DNA from: Parvibaculum sp.
GTDB lineage: Bacteria; Pseudomonadota; Alphaproteobacteria; Parvibaculales; Parvibaculaceae
Length of the DNA stretch: 36,865 nucleotides
Direction of reading: 5' to 3'
Assembly (NCBI GenBank): GCA_019635965.1
Contig: JAHBYK010000021.1
Location: 1-36,865 of the forward strand
Shown: positions 1-8,185 of the stretch, one piece after another
How positions within the stretch are numbered: the stretch's first letter is position 1
Layout: each line of letters begins with the position of its first letter
Position numbers and translations under genes: made by a program
The notes under the pieces: generated by a model
Told to the model about the DNA's origin: nothing
The model's input: only the letters and a program-made list of their open reading frames with translations
The model's database searches: none

Positions 1-555
1 GGCGTCGATGCCATAGGACTGGCGCGCGGTTTCCTGACGGCCATTGGCGCCGACAGGCGGCTCCAGCGGATAGTCGGGGTCGATGTTCTTTGCCGCGAGA
101 TAGAATTCGATTTCGGGCGCGACAACGGGCTGCCAGCCCTTCTCCTCGAACAGCGCAATGACGCGCTTCAGCACGTTGCGCGGCGCGATGGGCACGGGGC
201 TGCCGTCGCGGTAATTCGCATCGCAGATGATCTGCGCCGTCGGCTCGTCATACCAGGGCACAACGCGAACGGTGGCGGGATCGGGATCGAGAACGATGTC
301 GGGCTCGATGTCGCCCAGGAAATCGCTATCGACATAATCGCCGGTCACGGTCTGGCCGAAGATCGATTCCGGCAGCTTCAGCGAGCGGTCATTGAGACCG
401 GCGATGAATTTCCGTGTCGGAATGATCTTGCCGCGTGCGATGCCGGCCATGTCCGACACCATGCATTCAACCTCGGTGATGCGGCGGTCCTTCAGCCACT
501 TCACCAGTTCTTCAGCGTTTCTTACCGGTTCGTCCTTCTCGTTTCCCATTTCCAT
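1..555 (-). CDS. Glutamine synthetase-family ligase, PuuA-like (3' part missing)
   Basis: The 185 visible residues form the N-terminal part of a glutamine synthetase-like protein: a beta-Grasp region with VECMVSDMAGIARGKIIP, then the start of the catalytic domain (APEIEFYLAAKN, carrying the metal-ligand Glu). The family joins glutamate to an amine using ATP. The neighbour immediately upstream is a PuuD-type hydrolase, so a gamma-glutamylpolyamine synthetase role (first step of putrescine use) is more likely than ammonia assimilation. The ATG at 555 is followed by a second in-frame ATG at 549, and a purine-rich AGGAAAG lies about 13 nt upstream. The coding frame runs off the window at base 1, so the C-terminal catalytic half cannot be judged. 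Family call is firm; substrate is inferred from context. Confidence 0.88.
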   Translation of the reverse strand, partial: MEMGNEKDEPVRNAEELVKWLKDRRITEVECMVSDMAGIARGKIIPTRKFIAGLNDRSLKLPESIFGQTVTGDYVDSDFLGDIEPDIVLDPDPATVRVVPWYDEPTAQIICDANYRDGSPVPIAPRNVLKRVIALFEEKGWQPVVAPEIEFYLAAKNIDPDYPLEPPVGANGRQETARQSYGIDA

Positions 556-592
556 GGGACACCATTCTTTCCTGTTTCAAGCCGGGCCCTGT

Positions 593-1402
593 TCAGGCCG
601 TGACGGAGGCTGCCTGCCTGACCGCCTCCCCGAAAGCGCCGAGCAGTTTCAGCGATACGGGGTTTTCCCAATATTTCCATTCCGGGTGCCATTGCACACC
701 GAGCGCAAAGGCCTTCGCATCCTTCACGCGAACCGCCTCGATCGTGCCGTCGGGCGCGCGCCCCTCCGCCACAAGGCCGTCTGCCAGCCGGGCGATGCCC
801 TGACCGTGCAGCGAATTCACGCGGATCGACCGTGTACCAAGGATTTTCTCGAAGGTGCCTCCCGGCTCGAGCGTGACCTCATGGGCCGGTCCATATTGGA
901 CGTCGAGCGGATCGTCCTTCCTTTCGCGGTGGTCGAAGCGGGGGGCAAAGCCCGGTTCGCCCGGCGTCTCCTCGATATGCTGATGCAGCGTGCCGCCGAA
1001 GGCGACGTTCATTTCCTGAAAACCGCGGCAGACGGCAAAGATCGGTACGGCGCGGGCGGCACATTCGCGGATCAGCGCAAGCGTCAGGGCATCGCGCTGG
1101 CGGTCGAGCAGGACGCCCTCGCGGGGCGGTGTGCCGCCGTAGTTTTCCGGGTGCACGTTCGAATGCGAGCCGGTGAGGAAAATGCCGTCGCACAGCGCGA
1201 AGATTTCATCGAGCTTCGCGCTGCTGTCGAAGGGCTCGCCCGGCGTCGCCCGCGGCACGGGGAGAAGCACCGGCTGGCCGCCGGCGCCGCCTTCCACGGC
1301 CGCGATGTATTTCTCGCCCACGGCGTGAAAGGGATGCGCCCCCAGCATCTTCACGTCGCAGGGTATGCCGATGATAGGCCGTCGTTGAGATTTTCGGGTC
1401 AT
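593..1402 (-). CDS. puuD: Gamma-glutamyl-gamma-aminobutyrate hydrolase, PuuD-like (class I glutamine amidotransferase, peptidase C26)
   Basis: Cytoplasmic hydrolase that would release glutamate from gamma-Glu-GABA at the end of the Puu putrescine pathway. From the ATG at 1402 (269 aa) the protein shows the C26 triad elements: nucleophile Cys about 125 in FAVCRGFQEMNVAFGG, and His 239 and Glu 241 in GVQWHPEW. The GSHSNVHPENYGG stretch is also typical of PuuD proteins. A GTG at 1411 would add three residues; neither start has a clear ribosome site. The gene lies 37 nt upstream of the glutamine synthetase-like ligase on the same strand, so they probably share a transcript. Family assignment is strong; the exact substrate follows from the pairing. 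Confidence 0.9.
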   Translation of the reverse strand: MTRKSQRRPIIGIPCDVKMLGAHPFHAVGEKYIAAVEGGAGGQPVLLPVPRATPGEPFDSSAKLDEIFALCDGIFLTGSHSNVHPENYGGTPPREGVLLDRQRDALTLALIRECAARAVPIFAVCRGFQEMNVAFGGTLHQHIEETPGEPGFAPRFDHRERKDDPLDVQYGPAHEVTLEPGGTFEKILGTRSIRVNSLHGQGIARLADGLVAEGRAPDGTIEAVRVKDAKAFALGVQWHPEWKYWENPVSLKLLGAFGEAVRQAASVTA

Positions 1403-1516
1403 GCAGGTCACAAGTATCCGCGCGCGCGGACGCGGGTCAAGGCAGCGGCCGCCGCAAGAGGCTCCAAGTGTTGAGGATAATAGACGGCGGGCTGGCGCGC
1501 CAGCGAGAGGCGGCCT

Positions 1517-2233
1517 CTAGCGGGGGCCGCCGATCGAGGGGCGCTGTTCGTCGCGCAGCACGAAAAGCGAATTGTCGGCCCGGATGCCGGTCTGGACATT
1601 GCGCAGCGCGACCGTGGTCTGGAGCCCTTGCGCATCCGTCACCACCCATTGGCGCAGCTGCATGCGGGGCTGATCGAAAATCAGCGTGATCTGGCCGGGG
1701 GCCTCGCCGGTCCGGTCGGCAATGGTGATGAGCAGCGCGCCGGGCTGGTTTTCCACCTTCAATACGCGGGCGCTTTTCGTCAGATCGACATTCTGGGCAA
1801 GGATGAGGCCAAGCGGCGTCGAGGCTATGGGATAGCGCTGGGCGGGGGCGGCGCTGTCCTTGACGGCGACCCAGGTGCCGTCGGCAACGACCAGCAGATT
1901 TTCCGGCGGGTTGTACTCAAAGCGCAGACGGCCCGGCCGGCGCAGATAGAATTTTCCTTCGGTCACGGAACCGTCGGGGCCGACCTGCAGAAAATCGCCC
2001 TGCATGCTGTCGAGCGCCGAAAGATAGGCACTGGCATCGGCCACTGCCTGTGCATCGCTCGCATCGCTGGAGGTCAGCGCCGCCCCGGCCTGAGCGCCGG
2101 TCTCGGCCTGTGCGCGCCCGCCTGCCGTGATGACGGTCACGAAAAGGAGGCCGAGGCCGACAATGGCGGCCGCATAGAGCATGCGCTGGCGCAGGCGATG
2201 GTTCTGGTCGAAGTCTTTCATGGCAAGAAGCAT
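1517..2233 (-). CDS. lolA: Outer-membrane lipoprotein carrier protein LolA family
   Basis: Periplasmic chaperone that takes lipoproteins from LolCDE to the outer membrane. The 238-aa protein begins with a basic stretch and a hydrophobic segment (MLYAAAIVGLGLLFVTVITA) that serves as signal sequence, ending near GRAQAETG. The mature part holds the LolA signature: YLSALDSMQGDFLQ, GKFYLRRPGRLRFEYNPP and LLVVADGTWVAVKD. I chose the ATG at 2233 because AGAGG sits 4 nt before it; the frame stays open to a farther start at 2284 and there is another ATG at 2221. It follows ftsK by about 90 nt on the same strand, a common alphaproteobacterial order. High confidence in family. Confidence 0.9.
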   Translation of the reverse strand: MLLAMKDFDQNHRLRQRMLYAAAIVGLGLLFVTVITAGGRAQAETGAQAGAALTSSDASDAQAVADASAYLSALDSMQGDFLQVGPDGSVTEGKFYLRRPGRLRFEYNPPENLLVVADGTWVAVKDSAAPAQRYPIASTPLGLILAQNVDLTKSARVLKVENQPGALLITIADRTGEAPGQITLIFDQPRMQLRQWVVTDAQGLQTTVALRNVQTGIRADNSLFVLRDEQRPSIGGPR

Positions 2234-2311
2234 GGGGCCTCTTTGTGGCAAAATAAGGAGCCCCGGCGGGCGATTTGGCGGCACTGGTTAGCGCCCGGTA
2301 AACGCGCCGGA

Positions 2312-2331
2312 ATCATTGAAGATTCAATGAT
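2312..2331. repeat. Perfect inverted repeat over the ftsK stop codon
   Basis: ATCATTGAA and TTCAATGAT (9 bp each) flank GA. The ftsK stop codon (TGA on the minus strand, bases 2324-2326) lies in the right arm. It is AT-rich and has no following T-run, so it is a weak terminator candidate. It contains one GANTC site (2321-2325), the CcrM methylation target in this class. Confidence 0.5.
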
Positions 2332-5011
2332 CGCCAACGAGCACTTCCCGTTTGCCCTGATGGTTCGGCGGGCTCACCACGCCCTGTTCTTCCATAAGCT
2401 CGATCAGCCGCGCGGCGCGATTATAGCCGATCTGCAGGCGCCGCTGGATGTAGCTTGTCGAGGCACGTTTGTCGCGCGCGACGATGGCGACCGCCTTGTC
2501 GTAGAGATCGTCGCCCGTGCCGCCGCCGCCATCGAAGGCGAAGGGGTCATCGCCGCTTTCTTCCTCGGCGGTAATGGCTTCGAGATATTCCGGCACACCC
2601 TGCTTCTTGAGGAAGGTGACGACCTTTTCCACTTCCTCGTCCGACACGAAGGGCCCGTGAACGCGGCGGATGCGGCCGCCGCCCGCCATATAGAGCATGT
2701 CGCCCTGGCCGAGCAGTTGTTCGGCGCCCTGTTCGCCGAGAATCGTGCGGCTGTCGATCTTCGATGTTACCTGGAAGGAGATGCGGGTCGGGAAATTCGC
2801 CTTGATCGTGCCGGTAATGACGTCGACGGAGGGGCGCTGCGTTGCCGTCACGATATGGATGCCGGCCGCGCGCGCCATCTGCGCGAGGCGCTGCACAGCG
2901 GCCTCGATCTCCTTGCCCGCAACCATCATCAAGTCCGCCATCTCGTCCACGATGACGACGATGAAGGGCATGGGCGAGAGATCCATTTCCTCTTCTTCGT
3001 AGATCGCCTCGCCGGTTTCCTTGTCGAAGCCCGTCTGCACGGTCCGCACCAGCACTTCGCCGCGCTCGTTCGCTTCCGTCACGCGCGTGTTGTAGCCGTC
3101 GATGTTCCGTACACCGACTTTCGACATCTTGCGGTAGCGGTCTTCCATCTCCTTCACCACCCATTTCAAGGCGACGACAGCCTTCTTGGGTTCGGTGACG
3201 ACGGGTGCGAGAAGATGCGGGATACCGTCATAGACGGAAAGTTCGAGCATCTTCGGGTCGATCATGATGAGCTTGCACTGTTCCGGCGACAGCCGGTAGA
3301 GAAGCGACAGGATCATCGTGTTGATGCCGACGGACTTGCCCGAGCCCGTCGTGCCCGCGATCAGGAGATGCGGCATGCGCGCGAGATCGGAGAGTACCGG
3401 CTCGCCGCCGATATTCTTGCCGAGCGCCAGCGTCAGCTTTGAGCTTGAATTCTCGTACTCCTGCGTCTCGAGCAGCTCGCGGAGATAGACCGTTTCGCGG
3501 CGCGCATTCGGCAGTTCGATGCCGATCGCATTGCGGCCCGGCACAACGGCGACGCGCGCCGAGACCGCGCTCATCGAGCGGGCGATGTCGTCGGCCAGCG
3601 AGATCACGCGGGAAGATTTGATGCCGGGGGCGGGCTCGAGTTCGTAAAGCGTGACGACGGGGCCGGGGCGAACCGAGATGATCTCGCCGCGAATGCCGAA
3701 ATCGTCGAGCACGGATTCGAGAAGCCGTGCGTTCTGCTGCAGCGCCTCATCGCTGAGCTGCGTCGCGCCCGCGGTCGAAGGCTTCGGTTTGGTGAGAAGG
3801 CTGAGCGGCGGAAGCTGATAGTCGCCAGAAGGTTCAAGCGGCAGCTTCGGCTGCGCCTCGCGCGCGGCGCGTTTCGAGGGCTTCACCGGCTTTGTCACGG
3901 AGCGGTTGACGCGCGGCGCGGGACGGTCCGACCAGGTGGGCTCGACGCGCTCTTCCGGTTCGCGCCTTTCGCGGCGGCGGCGCCTTGGCGCGTCGTCCTC
4001 CTCTTCCGCGCCGCGGCGGCCGAAGCTGCCAAGCAGGCCCTGGCGCGCGGCTTCGATTTCGTCGGGGTCGAGCGGCGCATATTCGCCGCGCTTCAGCAGC
4101 CGGTCGCGCCAGTCGCCAAGCGTGTCGCCCAGCGTCCAGGCGATCACGCGCAGCCGGCTCGGTTCGACATCGGGGCGGTAGGGGCGCGGCGCTGGCGCCG
4201 CAGCGCCGCGGCGGCGCGCCCGTGTGCCGCCCGGATAGCGCCGTTCGATTTCCTCTTCCTCGTCGTCTTCGCGGCCGAGTTTCGCATTGATCCAATGCAC
4301 GGCATGGCGAATGTCGGCGAGCGATGTGTCGGTGGCGAAAAGGATCAGGAAAATCGCGGCGGGCGCGGCAATCAGCGCCGTGAATGTATAGGCGGCGCCG
4401 GCGCCTGCGAGCGGCGCAAAAATGCTCAGGCCGAGCGCGGCAAGCGCCTGCCCCAGAACGCCGCCAAGGCCGAGCGGCAAGGGCCAGAAGGTGAAATGCG
4501 GCAGGGCGCCGAAAAAGGCGGCCGCGGCGAGTGTGCCGGCAAGCCAGGCGGCAACGCGGAAAACGACATGGCTCGTGCGGCGATGCGCGAAGGTGCGCAG
4601 CCCCCAGATGAAAACCGGCAGAAGCAGGAAGAGAAAGGCAAGCCCGAGCGTCTGCAACAGGATGTCGGCGGTATAGGCGCCGGGCAGGCCCATCCAGTTC
4701 GAGGGTGGGCGCGTCGTTGCATTGTTGAGACTTGGATCGTCGATCGACCAGCTCATCGCCGCGAGAAGCCCGAACAGTGCAACACCCATCAGCGCGGCAC
4801 CGGCGCCCTCGACGAGGCGGCGCGTCACGAAGTCGCTCACTGCCGGTGGCAGCCAGGTCAGCGGATTGACGACCCACCTCCTCACGCGATCCGTCCTCCG
4901 ATCGGCTCTCGCCGTCTGCTTCCGGGGCGCGGGGCCCGGCTTCTTGCCGCCGGTCTTTCGCGCCTTTCCGGTTCTTGCGCTGCGGCTTTCCTTCGCCGAT
5001 GCGCCGATCAC
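2324..5011 (-). CDS. ftsK: DNA translocase FtsK
   Basis: Septal DNA pump that clears chromosome termini and supports dimer resolution during division. The 895-aa protein has about four or more N-terminal membrane segments (roughly residues 60-250), a charged linker rich in Arg/Glu/Pro, and a RecA-like motor with Walker A GTTGSGKS (about 553-560) and Walker [14 protein letters not shown]. The C-terminal gamma winged-helix domain that reads KOPS sites is present ([20 protein letters not shown] to the end). The start is GTG at 5011: its GTGA overlaps the TGA stop of the upstream aminotransferase, implying translational coupling. The frame is open further upstream, but that would overlap the aminotransferase by more than 150 nt. 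Typical length for a shorter alphaproteobacterial FtsK. Confidence 0.95.
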   Translation of the reverse strand: MIGASAKESRSARTGKARKTGGKKPGPAPRKQTARADRRTDRVRRWVVNPLTWLPPAVSDFVTRRLVEGAGAALMGVALFGLLAAMSWSIDDPSLNNATTRPPSNWMGLPGAYTADILLQTLGLAFLFLLLPVFIWGLRTFAHRRTSHVVFRVAAWLAGTLAAAAFFGALPHFTFWPLPLGLGGVLGQALAALGLSIFAPLAGAGAAYTFTALIAAPAAIFLILFATDTSLADIRHAVHWINAKLGREDDEEEEIERRYPGGTRARRRGAAAPAPRPYRPDVEPSRLRVIAWTLGDTLGDWRDRLLKRGEYAPLDPDEIEAARQGLLGSFGRRGAEEEDDAPRRRRRERREPEERVEPTWSDRPAPRVNRSVTKPVKPSKRAAREAQPKLPLEPSGDYQLPPLSLLTKPKPSTAGATQLSDEALQQNARLLESVLDDFGIRGEIISVRPGPVVTLYELEPAPGIKSSRVISLADDIARSMSAVSARVAVVPGRNAIGIELPNARRETVYLRELLETQEYENSSSKLTLALGKNIGGEPVLSDLARMPHLLIAGTTGSGKSVGINTMILSLLYRLSPEQCKLIMIDPKMLELSVYDGIPHLLAPVVTEPKKAVVALKWVVKEMEDRYRKMSKVGVRNIDGYNTRVTEANERGEVLVRTVQTGFDKETGEAIYEEEEMDLSPMPFIVVIVDEMADLMMVAGKEIEAAVQRLAQMARAAGIHIVTATQRPSVDVITGTIKANFPTRISFQVTSKIDSRTILGEQGAEQLLGQGDMLYMAGGGRIRRVHGPFVSDEEVEKVVTFLKKQGVPEYLEAITAEEESGDDPFAFDGGGGTGDDLYDKAVAIVARDKRASTSYIQRRLQIGYNRAARLIELMEEQGVVSPPNHQGKREVLVGDH

Positions 5012-6252
5012 AGCGCCTCCGCCATGCGCGACAGCGCTTCTTCGGTTTCCGCCTCGCTGCCGACAAGCGCGACGCGGATATAGGCCCGGCCCGGATTGCC
5101 GCCCGGTCCGTAAGGCGAATCTTCGCGCGAGAGATAGGCTCCCGGCAATACTTTCACGCCCGCTTTCGCCCAAAGTTCGCGTGCGGCCTGTTCGCCATCG
5201 CCAACATCGAGCCAGAGGAAGAAGCCGCCCGCAGGACGGTAGAAGCCGAAGCGATTGCCAAGCGCGCGTTCGGCGGCGGTGATTTTCGCGCGATAGAGTT
5301 CGCGGTTTGCCGCCGCATGGGCATCGTCTGTCCAGCAGGCGGCGGAAGCAGCCATCAGCGGCAGCGGCACCTGCGGACCCGCGATGTTGCGGAAATTGCG
5401 GAAGCGCAGCATCAGCGCCTTTTCGCCCGCGCAGAAGCCGGAACGCAGGCCGGGCAGGCTCGAGCGTTTCGAGAGCGAATGAAAGACGATGATGTTGGCG
5501 AAAGGATCTCCGGTCTTCGCTCCGCCGGAACCTTCCGCCATGGCGAGCGCGGCCTGAAGCGCACCTGCCGGCGGCTCGCGGTCATAGATGTCGGCATAGC
5601 ATTCATCGATCGCGAGCGTGATGCCATGGCGCCGTGCGAGTGCGATGAGCCCCTTCAGATAGTCGAGGCTTGCAACCGAGCCCTGCGGGTTTGCGGGGCT
5701 GCAGAAATAGATCATCGCCGTGCGTGCGAGCAGTTCTTCCGGCAGCGCCTCGAAATCGGGCATGAAGCCGTTGTCGCGCGTCGCGGCGATATAGATGGGT
5801 TCAGCGCCGGCGGCGAGCGCGGCCGCCGCATAGCATTGGTAGAAGGGATTTGGCATCAGGATCGCGGGGCGCTTGCCAGCCTTGGCGGGCGGGGTTGCGA
5901 CCTGTGCGATCAGGAACAATGCCTCGCGTGTGCCGTTCACCGGGAGGATCTGCTGTTCCGGGTCAAGGGCGCGGCCCTTGCCGATATGGTCGGCGATGCC
6001 ATAGCGCCGGCCGAGCCAGCCAGCGGCGGCATTGCGGAAGCTCTCGGTGCCGATGATCGGCGGATATTTGCCGAAAGAGGCGGCGTTGCGCGCGATTTCC
6101 TCTGTCACGAAGGCCGGAAAGGGGTGTTGCGGCTCGCCAAGCGACATGATGAGCGGCGGCTTGCCGGGCGCGATCCCCTCGATCAGCGCATTGAGGCGCG
6201 GAAACGGACTGTCCGGCAGCCCTTCAAAGCGTGAGGTGTCGCTCGCTGTCAT
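5008..6252 (-). CDS. Pyridoxal-phosphate aminotransferase, class I/II, DapC-like
   Basis: Fold-type I PLP aminotransferase, 414 aa. Visible elements are the substrate/cofactor Asn loop [12 protein letters not shown], the Asp of [14 protein letters not shown], and the Schiff-base Lys near residue 262 in [17 protein letters not shown], followed by the phosphate-binding Arg. The [12 protein letters not shown] signature and the EPQHPFP start resemble N-succinyldiaminopimelate aminotransferases of the lysine/peptidoglycan pathway. I cannot exclude another amino-donor specificity. The ATG at 6252 is preferred over an upstream GTG at 6294 because homology-like sequence begins close to it; no strong ribosome site is visible. 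Its stop overlaps the ftsK start by 4 nt. Confidence 0.88.
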   Translation of the reverse strand: MTASDTSRFEGLPDSPFPRLNALIEGIAPGKPPLIMSLGEPQHPFPAFVTEEIARNAASFGKYPPIIGTESFRNAAAGWLGRRYGIADHIGKGRALDPEQQILPVNGTREALFLIAQVATPPAKAGKRPAILMPNPFYQCYAAAALAAGAEPIYIAATRDNGFMPDFEALPEELLARTAMIYFCSPANPQGSVASLDYLKGLIALARRHGITLAIDECYADIYDREPPAGALQAALAMAEGSGGAKTGDPFANIIVFHSLSKRSSLPGLRSGFCAGEKALMLRFRNFRNIAGPQVPLPLMAASAACWTDDAHAAANRELYRAKITAAERALGNRFGFYRPAGGFFLWLDVGDGEQAARELWAKAGVKVLPGAYLSREDSPYGPGGNPGRAYIRVALVGSEAETEEALSRMAEAL

Positions 6253-6391
6253 TGAGATTGCGCAAGGCCCTGTGGCGCCGGCCGCGCGCACCACAAGATA
6301 TGCGCGAGCCCGGCAAGGAGATCGGCGCGATCTTAACCATGGGCGGCGAAGCGGTCCAGTGGTGAGGACCGCTTCGCCCAGTGGAAAAAAC

Positions 6392-6417
6392 TGTGGAATT
6401 CCCGCGCCTTATCCACA
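6392..6417. promoter_or_regulatory. DnaA box with an inverted near-match
   Basis: TTATCCACA at 6409-6417 matches the strong DnaA-box consensus exactly. TGTGGAATT at 6392-6400 is a degenerate box in the opposite orientation, 8 nt away. Both lie in an AT-richer intergenic stretch upstream of the aminotransferase-ftsK-lolA unit. A role in DnaA-dependent transcription is inferred. Confidence 0.5.
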
Positions 6418-6434
6418 AAATTGGAAGCAAATAT

Positions 6435-6450
6435 TTAACGGTGTGTTAAC
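6435..6450. promoter_or_regulatory. CtrA-type box TTAA-N7-TTAAC
   Basis: TTAACGGTGTGTTAAC matches the alphaproteobacterial CtrA consensus (TTAA, 7 nt, TTAAC) perfectly. It lies about 180 bp upstream of the aminotransferase-ftsK-lolA unit and 44 bp past the stop of the ammonium transporter gene at 6494. Two GANTC methylation sites (6505-6509 and 6513-6517) lie nearby inside the end of that gene. Binding and direction of control are inferred. Confidence 0.55.
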
Positions 6451-6493
6451 AAATCCGTTATGTGGTGCTTCCGCCGTGTGGCGCGGGTTCCGT

Positions 6494-7750
6494 TCAGCGT
6501 TGCGGAATCTCGGATTCCGGGTTGGCGCCGATGCGGTGGATCGAGAGGTCGGCACCGCGATGTTCCTCCTCCGGCGAGAGGCGGATGCCCGTCACCAGCT
6601 TGAGAAGCCCATAGACCGCGAAGCCCGCGATTGCCGCATAGGTGACGCCCGCCAGCGAGCCGACGAGCTGGCTCATGAAGGTGACGCCGCCAAGGCCGCC
6701 GAGTTCGGTCAGGCCGAAAATGCCGGCTGCGATGCCGCCCCACAGGCCGCAAAGCCCGTGCAGCGGCCAGACGCCCAGCACGTCGTCGATCTTGAAGCGG
6801 CGCTGGCAGAGGTCGAACATGACGACGAAAAGGGCGCCCGCCACCGCGCCGACCACGAAGGAGCCGGCGGGATGCATGATGTTCGAGCCGGCGCAGACGG
6901 CGACGAGGCCGGCCAGCGCGCCGTTGTGAATGAAGCCCGGGTCGTTCCGGCCGGCGATGAGCGAGGCCAGGATGCCACCCGCCATGGCAAGCAGCGAATT
7001 CATGGCGACAAGGCCTGAAATGCCTTCGAGCGACTGGGCCGAGACGACGTTGAAGCCGAACCAGCCGATGCAGAGCAGCCAGGAGCCGAGGGCGAGCCAG
7101 GGGATCGAGGAGGGCGGGAAGCCGATCAGCTTGCCGTCCCTGGTGTAGCGGCCCTGACGCTGGCCAAGCAGGATGACGGCCGAAAGGGCCAGCCAGCCGC
7201 CGACGCCGTGAACAACGATCGAGCCTGCGAAATCGTTGAAGGGTGCGCCGAATGTGGCTTCGAGCCAGTCCTGGAAGCCGAAATTGCCGTTCCAGACGAG
7301 ACCCTCGAAGAAGGGATAGACGAGGCCGACAATGATGGCCGTCGCGGCGGCTTGCGGCCAGAAGCGGGCGCGCTCGGCGATACCGCCCGAAATGATCGCG
7401 GGGATGGCGGCGGCAAAGGTGAGGAGGAAGAAGAACTTCACAAGATCGAGGCCCTGCGGACCGAACTCGAGACCCTCAACGGTTTCTGACCCGCTCAGAA
7501 CGGCGGCATTGACGAAGAAGGTCACGCCATAGGCGACCATGTAGCCGATCAGGAAATAGGCGACCGTCGAGACGGCGAAGTCGGCAAGGATCTTCACCAG
7601 CGCATTGACCTGGTTCTTGTGGCGCACCGTGCCGACCTCGAGAAAGGCGAAGCCCGAATGCATCGCAAAGACGAGGATGGCGCCCATGAGGATGAAAAAC
7701 ACATCGCCGCCGGCGCCGAGGCCAACGGCCGCAGTCTCAATCTCTTCCAT
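6494..7750 (-). CDS. Ammonium transporter, Amt family (divergent paralog 1)
   Basis: Inner-membrane ammonium channel of 418 aa with about 11 hydrophobic segments. The two pore histidines are kept (SIVVHGVGGW and VWPLHGLCGLWG), as are WFGFN and the GGIAERARF loop. Unlike its two neighbours it begins directly in the first membrane helix with no cleavable signal peptide. The usual FFQ/FQ region before the pore gate reads FFLLTFA instead, so it may differ in transport or sensing. The start is the ATG at 7750 with AGGGAGATCCTTC upstream. The next gene upstream (another Amt) ends at 8186 behind a terminator, so this is a separate transcript. Family certain; specific role not. Confidence 0.93.
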   Translation of the reverse strand: MEEIETAAVGLGAGGDVFFILMGAILVFAMHSGFAFLEVGTVRHKNQVNALVKILADFAVSTVAYFLIGYMVAYGVTFFVNAAVLSGSETVEGLEFGPQGLDLVKFFFLLTFAAAIPAIISGGIAERARFWPQAAATAIIVGLVYPFFEGLVWNGNFGFQDWLEATFGAPFNDFAGSIVVHGVGGWLALSAVILLGQRQGRYTRDGKLIGFPPSSIPWLALGSWLLCIGWFGFNVVSAQSLEGISGLVAMNSLLAMAGGILASLIAGRNDPGFIHNGALAGLVAVCAGSNIMHPAGSFVVGAVAGALFVVMFDLCQRRFKIDDVLGVWPLHGLCGLWGGIAAGIFGLTELGGLGGVTFMSQLVGSLAGVTYAAIAGFAVYGLLKLVTGIRLSPEEEHRGADLSIHRIGANPESEIPQR

Positions 7751-8185
7751 GAAGGATCTCCCTTTTTTGCCACCGATCCGCCCGTCATTGGCTGACGGTG
7801 CGGATTTTGGCCGCCTGTTGTTCCCCCGATGGGCATGCGGCCTGATTTTTCAGCGTTTTGCATAATCAATATGCATGCCATTCCGGCGGGCAGCGGGGAG
7901 TGCTTTTGGATCATGGGCTTAGAGTGCGTTAGCCGTTCAAGGCTCGTGCGCCATGTCGCGGACTGCACAGGGATTGACCGGCATTTTGAGGCAACCGGTC
8001 TATTTATTGTGCAAAACAACGTCCTGCCGCCTTTATGGGCGCCGGTCACAGGACAAAAAAGAGCCCGCGGAGGGGGTTCCGCGGGCTCAAGTGATGCCGG
8101 CCGGTCCCGGAAGTGGTGGCGTGGACCGCCCGGCCGTGGGAGGGAACGGGGCCCCGAGGGAGGGGGCCCCATCCGGAGAGAGCCG
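7751..8185. other. 435-bp intergenic region between amt paralogs 1 and 2
   Basis: I find no convincing gene here. It holds the terminator of the upstream transporter (8055-8088), two GGGGCCCC palindromes at 8148-8155 and 8163-8170 just past that gene's stop, and a 17-bp dyad TGCATAATCAATATGCA at 7859-7875. A weak sigma54-like element lies at about 8009-8026 (minus strand; GG and GC spaced by 10, TTTTGCA at the -12 end). The last two may belong to the promoter of the transporter at 7750. Confidence 0.55.
8055..8088 (-). terminator. Rho-independent terminator after amt paralog 2
   Basis: On the minus strand a perfect 10-bp stem (GAGCCCGCGG with CCGCGGGCTC) closes an 8-nt loop and is followed by six T. 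It ends the glnK-amt transcript about 100 bp after the transporter stop. Confidence 0.88.

Noticed and set aside
1628..3442. 604-codon plus-strand open frame opposite lolA and ftsK
   Set aside because: It is the antisense shadow of two firm genes and has no domain or ribosome site.
6392..6450. Chromosome replication origin
   Set aside because: DnaA and CtrA boxes are present, but only one perfect DnaA box is visible, there is no cluster or long AT-rich unwinding region, and no origin-neighbour genes such as hemE or dnaA are near.
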